From NCBI RefSeq assembly GCF_937915125.1, contig NZ_CALDMP010000055.1, positions 1-37,160 of the forward strand: a stretch of 37,160 bases of DNA. The letters run 5' to 3'. The translations under genes and the position numbers were made by a program. Under the pieces are notes generated by a model, which was given only the letters and a program-made list of their open reading frames with translations, ran no database searches and was not told the DNA's origin. Shown piece after piece: positions 1 through 6,647 of this stretch. Each line of letters opens with the position of its first letter. The first letter of the stretch is position 1. The DNA comes from an uncultured Ruminococcus sp. GTDB taxonomy: Bacteria; Bacillota; Clostridia; Oscillospirales; Ruminococcaceae.

Positions 1-78
1 CCATATTTCTGTGGTTTTGAAAAGTGGCAGGATTTCAAGTCTGCGGATTAAGGAATCAGTTTTGCTCAGTTTAATCAT
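1..78 (-). CDS. Partial unidentified CDS (N-terminal 26 codons only)
   Basis: An ATG at 78 opens a frame that stays open to the window edge, giving 26 residues that begin MIKLSKTDSLIRRL. Its ATG overlaps the stop of the ThiF-like gene in an ATGA arrangement, typical of translational coupling, so it is probably the next gene of the sulfur operon. By analogy with thiocarboxylate-type clusters a JAMM/M67 peptidase would be expected here. The visible residues do not show the usual M67 start (a His-Ala helix followed by a Pro-Asn-Glu type stretch), so I do not assign a function. The reality of the gene rests on the overlap and the open frame. Confidence 0.5.
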   Translation of the reverse strand, partial: MIKLSKTDSLIRRLEILPLFKTTEIW

Positions 79-887
79 AGTCCAACACCATCGCATTCTG
101 CCTGTTCATAATCAATCAGCTCTGTAATGGTCGGGTTAGTTCCGCATACCGGGCAGTTTTCCGTATGTGCCGGAAGCTTTACCTTCCGGAATTCCATTTT
201 CAGTGCGTCATAGGTCAGCAGATATCCGGTCAGCAGATCGCCGACGCCGATAATATACTTGACAGCCTCCATTGCCTGCAGACTGCCGATGACACCGCCC
301 ATGGCGCCGATGACACCTGCCTGCTTACAGGTAGGTACAGCATCCTTCGGAGGCGGATCCTTGAAGACGCAGCGATAGCACGGACCTTCTCCGGGTACAT
401 ATGTCATCAGTTGTCCCTGGAAGCGGATAATACCGGCGTGAGAGAAGGGCTTTTTCGCCATAACACAGGCATCGTTAATCAAAAACTTTGCCGGGAAATT
501 ATCGGTTCCGTCAATAATGAAATCATAATCCTTAATCAGATCCATGATATTTTCGCTGGTGACAAATGTACGGTATGTATTCACTTTAACATCCGGGTTC
601 ATCGCCTCCATGGTTTCCTTGGCAGACTGTACCTTCGCCTTGCCTACATCCTTGGTGGCATGAATGATTTGTCTCTGCAGATTGGAAAGATCAACTTCAT
701 CTGCATCTGCAATGCCGATGGTTCCAACACCAGCGGCTGCAAGATACATAGCAGCCGGAGCACCCAGACCGCCTGCGCCAATGATCAGGACTTTTGCATT
801 GAGCAGCTTTTTTTGTCCCTTTACGCCAACTTCTTTCAAAATGATGTGGCGAGAATAGCGCTCGATTTGTTCGTTTGTAAATGCCAT
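75..887 (-). CDS. ThiF/MoeB/HesA-family sulfur-carrier adenylyltransferase (HcyF-like)
   Basis: This 270-residue E1-like enzyme should adenylate the C-terminal glycine of the ThiS-like carrier encoded just upstream so that it can be converted to a thiocarboxylate. The nucleotide-binding glycine motif GAGGLG lies near residue 38, followed by the family DxxDxSNLQRQ-type stretch. CYRC and CPVC near the C-terminus form the usual four-cysteine zinc site. PTCKQAGVIGAMGG is the conserved region bearing the candidate catalytic Cys. There is no rhodanese domain, as in ThiF and bacterial MoeB. The gene overlaps the carrier gene by one base (TAATG), and its ribosome-binding site lies inside the carrier's last codons. 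Sequence alone cannot separate ThiF, MoeB and HcyF. The sulfur-operon context favours a role in homocysteine or cysteine synthesis over thiamine or molybdopterin. Confidence 0.9.
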   Translation of the reverse strand: MAFTNEQIERYSRHIILKEVGVKGQKKLLNAKVLIIGAGGLGAPAAMYLAAAGVGTIGIADADEVDLSNLQRQIIHATKDVGKAKVQSAKETMEAMNPDVKVNTYRTFVTSENIMDLIKDYDFIIDGTDNFPAKFLINDACVMAKKPFSHAGIIRFQGQLMTYVPGEGPCYRCVFKDPPPKDAVPTCKQAGVIGAMGGVIGSLQAMEAVKYIIGVGDLLTGYLLTYDALKMEFRKVKLPAHTENCPVCGTNPTITELIDYEQAECDGVGL

Positions 888-1093
888 TACTGACCGCCTC
901 CCATGAAGTAAAGAAATTCTACTGTATCGCCATCTTTCAGTACAGTGCTCTCGAATGTGCCGCTCTCTACGAATTCATCGTTGATGGTCACTGTTACGTA
1001 CTGGGGAGTCTCTACCTTTTCGTCCACGATCAGCTGTGCAATGGTCAAGCCGTCTGCAACTTCCTTTTTTACACCTGCAACTGTAATATTCAT
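887..1093 (-). CDS. ThiS/MoaD-like sulfur carrier protein ending GGGQ (HcyS-like)
   Basis: This is a small beta-grasp carrier of about 68 residues. Three ATG codons are consecutive (1099, 1096, 1093). The GAGGAG site is only two bases before the first and eight before the third, so the third is chosen. The protein ends FMGGGQ. ThiS-family carriers must end in an exposed Gly-Gly to be adenylated, so the extra Gln would have to be removed or tolerated. In Wolinella HcyS and Pseudomonas QbsE, extra C-terminal residues are clipped by a JAMM peptidase. The carrier is followed immediately by its ThiF-like partner and preceded by thioredoxin, TusA-like and sulfite-reductase-like genes, so it probably carries sulfide sulfur to MetY. 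A role in thiamine synthesis is possible but not supported by any neighbour. Confidence 0.85.
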   Translation of the reverse strand: MNITVAGVKKEVADGLTIAQLIVDEKVETPQYVTVTINDEFVESGTFESTVLKDGDTVEFLYFMGGGQ

Positions 1094-1111
1094 CATCATT
1101 TCTCCTCTTTG

Positions 1112-1429
1112 TTATCGTAATGAATCGATCATCTCTGTGATCTCAGATTTTTTTACGGCACCTCTGAGACGTGCCTGCTCTTCGCCGTTTTTGAAGAAGA
1201 TCAGCGTAGGAGCCGCTTGTACCTCGTACTGCTCGGCAAGTGCGCCGTCAAAATTGATATTGATTTTCACAAGCTTGAATCCCTCGGGATAAGCTTCTTC
1301 CACTTCTGCCAGAAGCGGTGACATTCTCTTACAGGGCACGCAACTGTCAGAATAAAAGTCTGCCAGCACGATGCCGTCTGCTTTCAGAACTTCCTCCGGG
1401 AAGTTCTCTCCATTGACACGGATCGCCAT
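1112..1429 (-). CDS. Thioredoxin-like protein
   Basis: This is a 105-residue single thioredoxin fold without signal peptide, so it is cytoplasmic. The redox motif is CVPC (Cys30 and Cys33), differing from the classic WCGPC by Ser at the Trp position and Val-Pro between the cysteines. The cis-proline stretch is AAPTLIFFKNGE. The start codon directly follows the stop of the TusA-like gene (TAAATG). Its placement between a sulfite-reductase-like protein and a sulfur carrier suggests it supplies reducing equivalents or handles persulfides in that pathway. That role is inferred from context. Confidence 0.88.
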   Translation of the reverse strand: MAIRVNGENFPEEVLKADGIVLADFYSDSCVPCKRMSPLLAEVEEAYPEGFKLVKININFDGALAEQYEVQAAPTLIFFKNGEEQARLRGAVKKSEITEMIDSLR

Positions 1430-1675
1430 TTAATCACCGACCTTTTTTACGATCAATTGATAAGTTCCATCCTCATTTTTAAGAAGCTTGAGAACCTGAT
1501 GTCCTTCTTCTTTGATGCTCCGGGGTACATTCTGTACCGGTTCGCCGTCATTCAGACGAATGGACAGGATCTGCCCATCGTCAAGTTCCTCCAGTGCAAC
1601 CTTTGCCTTGACAAAGGTGACCGGGCAAACCACATCTGTAATATCTACGGTATCATCGATCTGAAATTCAGCCAT
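1430..1675 (-). CDS. TusA/SirA-family sulfurtransferase-like protein
   Basis: This is an 81-residue protein with the TusA fold signature. A conserved Cys17-Pro lies in the N-terminal helix region (VCPVTFVKAKVALEEL), followed by the LDDGQ turn and a C-terminal GHQVL strand. The usual CPxP motif is CPVT here, so the second proline is missing. The persulfide-accepting cysteine is kept. It overlaps the end of the upstream sulfite-reductase-like gene by eight bases. TusA proteins relay sulfane sulfur. Next to a sulfite reductase and a ThiS-type carrier it probably passes reduced sulfur to the carrier. Confidence 0.85.
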   Translation of the reverse strand: MAEFQIDDTVDITDVVCPVTFVKAKVALEELDDGQILSIRLNDGEPVQNVPRSIKEEGHQVLKLLKNEDGTYQLIVKKVGD

Positions 1676-2528
1676 TGTATGCCTCCATGATTTTCTCTAC
1701 GAATTTTTCTGCTCCTACACGGTCTATGGTAAACCGGAAACGCTCGCCTGCATTGGCGTTTTCTTCAAAGAACTGAACAGCTGCATCACAGACCTTCAGA
1801 AGCTTTTCCTTGTCTGCAATGAACGGAATGATCGGTTCGCCTTTGTAGATGGAATTGCCAAACAAGCCGCCAAAGGATACAATGTAACCATGAACGGTAT
1901 CCCATGCCTCCGTGGGACATGCTTTTACGCAGCGTCCGCAGTAGTTGCACTTTTCTTCATTCACAGAAATGGTGCCGTCGGAAATGGTGATAGCACCGCT
2001 TCGACATGCCTTTTCACAGACACCGCACTGGATACAGTCGCTTTCTCTCCATTTCACCTGAATGCCGCCCTTGATGCCAAGGTCATTTTCCTCTGCTTTC
2101 AGGCAGTTGTTCTGACATCCAGTGATGCCGAACTTGAATTTGTGAGGAAGCTCTCTTGCAAAATACCGTTCATCCAGTTCCTTTGCCAGGGTAAAGGTAT
2201 CAATACATCCGCTGGGACAGATCGCTTCGCCCTGACAGGCAGTTACGGTGCGGACTCTCGGCCCGCATACACCCGGTTCAACGCCGCCTTCCTGCAATGC
2301 TGCTTTTACTTCGTCGATCTGTTCCAGTTTGATAAAGGGGATCTCCACGCTCTGACGGGAAGTCAGATGCACATGACCATCACCGAACTTTTCAGCTACT
2401 TCTGCAATTTTTGCAAGCTGTACTGCTGTGAGATTGCCACCCACGACACGAAGCCGCAGGGAAAAATGATTTTTCTGCTTCTGACGCATGAAGCCGCCTT
2501 TTTTTAATGTTGCGTAATCTACTGCCAT
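1668..2528 (-). CDS. Siroheme/4Fe-4S sulfite (or nitrite) reductase-like protein with two ferredoxin clusters
   Basis: This 286-residue protein belongs to the nitrite/sulfite reductase hemoprotein superfamily. The N-terminal half-domain carries HLTSRQSVEIP. The coupled siroheme-[4Fe-4S] ligands follow as C-x5-C (Cys98, Cys104) and C-x3-C (Cys138, Cys142). A two-cluster ferredoxin insert has CxxCxxCxxxC at Cys165-Cys175 and again at Cys194-Cys204. This compact single-repeat form resembles anaerobic AsrC- or Dsr-like proteins rather than assimilatory CysI, which is about twice as long. It probably reduces sulfite to sulfide for the MetY/carrier pathway. A nitrite substrate is less likely given the sulfur-only neighbours. 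It starts one base after the metY stop. Confidence 0.87.
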   Translation of the reverse strand: MAVDYATLKKGGFMRQKQKNHFSLRLRVVGGNLTAVQLAKIAEVAEKFGDGHVHLTSRQSVEIPFIKLEQIDEVKAALQEGGVEPGVCGPRVRTVTACQGEAICPSGCIDTFTLAKELDERYFARELPHKFKFGITGCQNNCLKAEENDLGIKGGIQVKWRESDCIQCGVCEKACRSGAITISDGTISVNEEKCNYCGRCVKACPTEAWDTVHGYIVSFGGLFGNSIYKGEPIIPFIADKEKLLKVCDAAVQFFEENANAGERFRFTIDRVGAEKFVEKIMEAYNG

Positions 2529-2529
2529 A

Positions 2530-3768
2530 TCAGTTAGCCTCCTTGATTTTATCGATCGCCTGGGAAAAATCCTCGATCAGATCTGCAATATCTTCAATGC
2601 CAATGCTGATGCGGATGGTATCGTCATATACACCTGCATTTTGTTTTTGTTCCTCTGAACTGTGTGTATAAATCGTACTTGCCGGGTGAATGACAAGGGT
2701 TCTAGTATCACCAATATTGGTTGCGTTTGTGGCATATTGCAGACTGTTGATAAGCCGGAAAGCTTTTTCCTTGCTGCCGGCACGCAGTGTCAGGATGGCA
2801 CCGCCCTTTCCGCCGAATTGCTTCTGCACCAATTCGTAATAGGGATTCGTTTTCAAAGCCGGATAATTCACTGTAAAGCCCTCAACGCTTTCCAGAAATT
2901 CTGCAAGGTGTAACGCATTGTCACAGAGCCGTTCCATGCGAAGTCCAAGGGTTTCCAGACCGACTGTATTCAGAAAAGCATTCATAGGCGACAGACATCC
3001 GCCGAAATTCCGCCAGATGCCGTTTCGCAGTTTGGCGAGATATGCAAACTTTCCGTATTTCCGGTATGACTCAAAGCCTCTGTAACGTTCTGCATTCCAC
3101 TGGAAATTGCCGCTGTCAACGATCACGCCACTGATGGCATTTCCGCCGCCGTTAATGTACTTGGAAGAAGAGTGCACTACCACATCTGCACCATAATCAA
3201 AAGGGTGGATGAGATAAGGCGTTGCAGTCGTGCTGTCAATAATCAAGGGAATGCCGTGACTGTGAACCAACTGAGAAACCGCTTTTAAATCCACAACGTC
3301 CAGCTTCGGATTGCCGATCAGTTCTGTGAAAACAACTTTGGTCTTTTCATTGAGAAGCGGCTCGATGGCTTCTGCTGTTACACTCTCCACAAAACGTGTC
3401 GTAATGCCAAAAGCTTTGAGATCTTCAAACAAGTCAATGGTACCGCCGAATAATCCCGAACCGGCAATGATCTCGTCCCCTGCTTCCAGAATGTTCAAAA
3501 GAGACATGGCAACTGCGGACATTCCCGATGCACAGGCAACTGCGCCGATTCCCTTTTCCATTGCAGCGATCCTTTTTTCAAAGGCATCCACGGTTGGATT
3601 GCTGATCCTGGTGTAGGCGAAGCCAGGCGCTTTGTTATTGAATACTTTTTCCAGCTGCTCTGCGGATTCGTGTGCAAAGGCACTGACCTGATAGATTGGG
3701 GTCAGTGTTGAGCCGGTACATTCGTCACCGCTGAAATTTTGATGCAGCAATGCGGTATTAAACTGCAT
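2530..3768 (-). CDS. metY: O-acetylhomoserine (thiol)-lyase / MetY-type PLP enzyme
   Basis: This 412-residue Cys/Met-metabolism PLP enzyme is of normal length for MetY. It would condense O-acetylhomoserine with sulfide, or with a carrier thiocarboxylate, to give homocysteine. Visible signatures are the N-terminal substrate loop YTRISNPTVDAFEKRIAAME, the ACASGMSAV turn, the cofactor aspartate in LIIDSTTATPYL, and the PLP lysine Lys203 in HSSSKYINGGG. It is the first gene of the second sulfur operon and has a near-consensus promoter 40-75 bp upstream that overlaps a palindromic operator. Its placement with a ThiS-like carrier matches the Wolinella pathway in which MetY uses HcyS thiocarboxylate. 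O-acetylserine or cystathionine-type specificity cannot be excluded by sequence. Confidence 0.92.
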   Translation of the reverse strand: MQFNTALLHQNFSGDECTGSTLTPIYQVSAFAHESAEQLEKVFNNKAPGFAYTRISNPTVDAFEKRIAAMEKGIGAVACASGMSAVAMSLLNILEAGDEIIAGSGLFGGTIDLFEDLKAFGITTRFVESVTAEAIEPLLNEKTKVVFTELIGNPKLDVVDLKAVSQLVHSHGIPLIIDSTTATPYLIHPFDYGADVVVHSSSKYINGGGNAISGVIVDSGNFQWNAERYRGFESYRKYGKFAYLAKLRNGIWRNFGGCLSPMNAFLNTVGLETLGLRMERLCDNALHLAEFLESVEGFTVNYPALKTNPYYELVQKQFGGKGGAILTLRAGSKEKAFRLINSLQYATNATNIGDTRTLVIHPASTIYTHSSEEQKQNAGVYDDTIRISIGIEDIADLIEDFSQAIDKIKEAN

Positions 3769-3810
3769 AGTATCACCGACTTTCGTATTGATTCGTTCTG
3801 TAACATCCTT

Positions 3811-3839
3811 ATTATATCATATTTATCCTATCAAGTCAA
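3811..3839 (-). promoter_or_regulatory. Sigma-A promoter of the metY operon
   Basis: On the minus strand a -35 box TTGACT (3839-3834) and a -10 box TATAAT (3816-3811) are separated by exactly 17 bases. The 5' leader is short, about 35 nt, and no riboswitch-like structure fits in it. Confidence 0.85.
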
Positions 3840-3843
3840 TAGG
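3827..3843. promoter_or_regulatory. Putative Rrf2/CymR-like operator at the metY promoter
   Basis: The 17-bp palindrome CCTATTGACTTGATAGG (minus strand) has perfect CCTAT/ATAGG arms and covers the -35 box, as a repressor site would. A second copy of the same pattern lies at 9521-9537 over the -35 box of the sulfate-uptake operon, which ends in an Rrf2-family gene. Binding by that protein is inferred. Confidence 0.6.
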
Positions 3844-3951
3844 TTTTATAAACATTGTAAGATTATAAAGTCTGATAGGAATTCCAGTGCTCTTTTTTCA
3901 GAGTCACACATAAATAAAGTAAAAATACCCATATTTTTTGACAAGGAATGC

Positions 3952-3989
3952 AGCTTTTATTGCCTTAAATAGCTTTTATTGCCTTAAAT
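3952..3989. repeat. Tandem 19-bp duplication at the rrf2 3' end
   Basis: AGCTTTTATTGCCTTAAAT occurs twice head to tail (3952-3970 and 3971-3989) without mismatch. The second copy contains the stop codon of the Rrf2 gene. It looks like a recent replication-slippage duplication. Confidence 0.9.
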
Positions 3990-4457
3990 ATAGTACATGG
4001 GTTCTTCTGCATCTGAAAGGGATTCACGATATTTCTCTATGATCTCAGCAAGCGTGATGCTGTTGGAAAAATTCCGCAGATAGGATGTCATCTGATCCCA
4101 CAAGCAGTCATTGAGTATATTCTTGAGGATAGGATCCTGATCTGTGTCGTAAAAGTTGACATTCCCCAGGATCGTCACATCAAGCGCATCCAGAATCTCC
4201 TGAAATGTGATCTGATCTGCCGGTCTTGCCATAACATAACCGCCTTTGAAACCTTTCAGACTGCGGATCAGATTTGCCTGCCGCAGGGCAACCAGGATCT
4301 GTTCCAGATATTTCATAGAAATATTCTGGCGGCTGGAGATGCCGCTCACGGCAACAGGCTTTCCATTTTCAGAATATAGTGCAATATCGATCAATGCAAT
4401 AATGCCGCATTCGACTTTTGTTGAAACTTTGATATGGCAGTCTCCTTTCACATTCAT
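3984..4457 (-). CDS. Rrf2-family transcriptional regulator (CymR-like)
   Basis: This winged-helix regulator is up to 157 residues long. The N-terminal Rrf2 pattern is KVSTKVECGIIALIDIA, then the recognition region SRQNISMKYLEQILVALRQANLIRSLKGFKGGY. It lacks the three clustered cysteines of Fe-S IscR; only scattered cysteines are present. This fits the CymR subgroup, which senses cysteine status through CysK in Bacillus. CysK is encoded two genes upstream in the same operon. The ATG at 4457 has only a weak site (GAAAG), whereas a strong AAAGGAG lies inside the frame and points to codon 9, an ATC, exactly where relatives have the initiator Met. The start is therefore uncertain. It probably represses both sulfur operons through the shared CCTATTGAC palindrome. 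Confidence 0.87.
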   Translation of the reverse strand: MNVKGDCHIKVSTKVECGIIALIDIALYSENGKPVAVSGISSRQNISMKYLEQILVALRQANLIRSLKGFKGGYVMARPADQITFQEILDALDVTILGNVNFYDTDQDPILKNILNDCLWDQMTSYLRNFSNSITLAEIIEKYRESLSDAEEPMYYI

Positions 4458-4496
4458 ATTTCTTTCACGGTTGCAATTACGCTAAAGCAGGCTGGC

Positions 4497-4592
4497 TCAA
4501 TATCCGATCCATACAATGCGTACAGCTTCAAAGAGAAGAATGGCACCGATAATCACAAGGTTTATGACAGTGTCTCTGACTTTCTGATTCAT
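4497..4592 (-). CDS. 31-residue single-span membrane peptide between cysK and rrf2
   Basis: A small ORF starts with ATG at 4592, nine bases after an AAGGGG site and 23 bases after the cysK stop. It ends with TGA at 4497-4499. The 31-residue product begins MNQKVRDTVINLVIIGAILL and continues with FEAVRIVWIGY, that is, a charged N-terminus and one hydrophobic helix. The ribosome-binding site, operon position and clean membrane-helix composition support a real gene. I recognise no family. It could modulate the sulfate transporter or CysK localisation, but that is speculation. Confidence 0.55.
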   Translation of the reverse strand: MNQKVRDTVINLVIIGAILLFEAVRIVWIGY

Positions 4593-4615
4593 ACGTGGGT
4601 TCCCCTTTCATTCAC

Positions 4616-5548
4616 TCATTCCGAGAAAAGTGTGGTTGAATAGTACCTGTCCCCGCTGTCCGGCAGGAGTGCCACAATGGTCTTTCCTTTGTTTTCCGGT
4701 CGTTTTGCAAGCTCCAGCGCTGCATACAGGGCAGCACCGGAAGAAATTCCTACCAGCACCCCTTCCTGTTTCGCAATCAGTTTTGCTGTTTCAAAAGCGT
4801 CCTCATTTTTCACTTTTACAATTTCATCATAGATATCCGTGTTTAGTGTCTTGGGCACGAACCCGGCACCGATACCCTGGATCTTATGGGGTCCGGGCTT
4901 TCCGCCTGACAAGATCGGGGAACCCTCTGGTTCTACTGCCACGATCTGTACATTGGGATTCTGGGATTTCAGATATTCGCCGGTGCTGCTAATGGTGCCA
5001 CCGGTTCCCACACCGGCTACGAAATAATCCACTTTTCCGTCTGTATCTTTCCAGATCTCAGGGCCTGTGGTCTTGCGGTGGGTTTCTGGATTTGCCGGAT
5101 TTTCGAACTGTCCCGGAATGAAACTGTCCGGGATCTCCTCTGCAAGCTCATGAGCCTTTGCAATGGCACCAGTCATACCCTTTACGCCATCTGTCAGCAC
5201 GATTTCTGCACCATAAGCTTTCAGGATATTTCTCCGTTCTACGCTCATGGTTTCCGGCATGGTGAGAATGACACGATAGCCCTTTGCTGCTGCAATTGCA
5301 GCAAGCCCGATTCCGGTATTTCCAGAAGTCGGTTCGATGATGACAGAGCCGGCATGGAGCAGACCTTTCTGTTCTGCATCCTCCAGCATGGATTTTGCGA
5401 TCCGATCCTTGACGCTTCCAGCCGGGTTCAGATATTCCAGCTTGACGAGAACTGTTGCCTCCAAGCCCTGATTCTTCTCAATATTGATCACTTCGACCAG
5501 CGGGGTGTTACCAATCAGTTCAATGGTGCCCTTATAGATATTTGCCAT
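4616..5548 (-). CDS. cysK: Cysteine synthase A (O-acetylserine sulfhydrylase)
   Basis: This 310-residue fold-type II PLP enzyme makes cysteine from O-acetylserine and sulfide. Lys47 in NPAGSVKDR is the PLP lysine. EPTSGNTGIGLA is the substrate/cofactor loop, GVGTGGTISSTGEYL the phosphate-binding glycine loop, and SSGAALYAAL the C-terminal signature. Length and motifs match CysK throughout. It lies 40 bases after cysA and before the small membrane peptide and the Rrf2 regulator. In Bacillus CysK is the co-repressor partner of the Rrf2 protein CymR, so co-transcription with an Rrf2 gene is suggestive. Confidence 0.96.
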   Translation of the reverse strand: MANIYKGTIELIGNTPLVEVINIEKNQGLEATVLVKLEYLNPAGSVKDRIAKSMLEDAEQKGLLHAGSVIIEPTSGNTGIGLAAIAAAKGYRVILTMPETMSVERRNILKAYGAEIVLTDGVKGMTGAIAKAHELAEEIPDSFIPGQFENPANPETHRKTTGPEIWKDTDGKVDYFVAGVGTGGTISSTGEYLKSQNPNVQIVAVEPEGSPILSGGKPGPHKIQGIGAGFVPKTLNTDIYDEIVKVKNEDAFETAKLIAKQEGVLVGISSGAALYAALELAKRPENKGKTIVALLPDSGDRYYSTTLFSE

Positions 5549-5588
5549 GGTGATATCCTCCTATATAAAAACAGATATTGCAAACGGT

Positions 5589-6647
5589 TTAAATAACCAC
5601 GAAATCTTCCTGCAAGGACTGATTCTCCAGCAGATAGGATTTTTCTCCCACTGTGACAAAGAGTCTGTAGAGAAAAACATCGACCTTCTCCCCTACTGCA
5701 ATACTCGGCTCTTCCAGATCACGCTTTGCAATCAGAAGCGTATCATTGACACGTACGCTGAGTTCAATTTTATCGCCCCGGAATGAAACACGTTCCACAA
5801 CGCCATCTGATGCAGAGCTTCTGTACTTCTGCACTTCATTCTTCTTTGTGATCTTCACAAATTCGGGACGGACGATCGCCTTATCCACATTTTCCACTGC
5901 CTCAAATGTGTGGAATTTCTGATAGTCCTTTACCACAGAAGTCTGCCCGAAAAATCCGGCTGTGAAAGCTGTCTGAGGATTCTGATAAACCGCAAGAGGT
6001 GTTCCCATCTGTTCGATACGTCCCTTGTTGGTGATGATGATTTCATCTGCCACTTCAATGGCTTCATCCTGGTCATGGGTAACGAAAATACTGGTGACAC
6101 CGAGTTTTTCGATCATATCTTTCAGCCAGCTGCGCAGTTCCTGACGTACTTTTGCATCAATTGCCGCAAAGGGTTCATCCAAAAGCAGCAGTTGGGGATT
6201 GGGTGCCAACGCACGGGCAAAGGCGACTCTCTGCCGCTGTCCGCCGGAAAGCTGGCTGGGATATCGTTTTTCCAGCCCTTTCAGTCCGATCAGCTCGATC
6301 AGTTCCTTTACACGCTTGTCGATAGCCTTTTTCTCCGCTTTCTGTACTTTTAAGCCGAATGCAATATTGTCATACACGGTCATATAGCGGAACAGCGCAT
6401 AATTCTGAAAGACAAATCCGATGCCTCTCTTGCTGGCAGGAATATCATTCACGACCTTGCCGTCAATGATGATCTCTCCGCTGTCCGGATGTTCCAGTCC
6501 GGCGATCATACGCAGGATGGTGGTTTTACCGCTTCCGCTGGGCCCCAGCAGACCGATGAGCTTTCCCTTTTCGATGCCAAAGCTCACATTGTCCGATGCC
6601 TTGTAATCACCAAAGTGCTTGTTGATATTCTTTAATTCCACATACAT
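5589..6647 (-). CDS. cysA: Sulfate/thiosulfate ABC transporter ATP-binding protein
   Basis: This 352-residue ATPase energises sulfate import. Walker A is GPSGSGKTT (about residues 35-43), the signature LSGGQRQRVAFARAL, Walker B LLLLDEPFAAID, and the switch histidine lies in VTHDQDEA. A TOBE-like C-terminal domain (about residues 240-352) is typical of CysA/PotA-type ATPases. Its ATG abuts the cysW stop (TAAATG). The flanking sulfate-binding protein, permeases and CysK fix the substrate as sulfate or thiosulfate with good confidence. Confidence 0.95.
   Translation of the reverse strand: MYVELKNINKHFGDYKASDNVSFGIEKGKLIGLLGPSGSGKTTILRMIAGLEHPDSGEIIIDGKVVNDIPASKRGIGFVFQNYALFRYMTVYDNIAFGLKVQKAEKKAIDKRVKELIELIGLKGLEKRYPSQLSGGQRQRVAFARALAPNPQLLLLDEPFAAIDAKVRQELRSWLKDMIEKLGVTSIFVTHDQDEAIEVADEIIITNKGRIEQMGTPLAVYQNPQTAFTAGFFGQTSVVKDYQKFHTFEAVENVDKAIVRPEFVKITKKNEVQKYRSSASDGVVERVSFRGDKIELSVRVNDTLLIAKRDLEEPSIAVGEKVDVFLYRLFVTVGEKSYLLENQSLQEDFVVI

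Noticed and set aside
1..78. Assignment of the partial left-edge gene as a JAMM/M67 peptidase
   Set aside because: Context would suit it, but the 26 visible residues lack the expected family start, so the call was not made.
3769..3810. SAM or T-box riboswitch in front of metY
   Set aside because: The predicted leader is only about 35 nt, too short for either, and no matching stems were seen.
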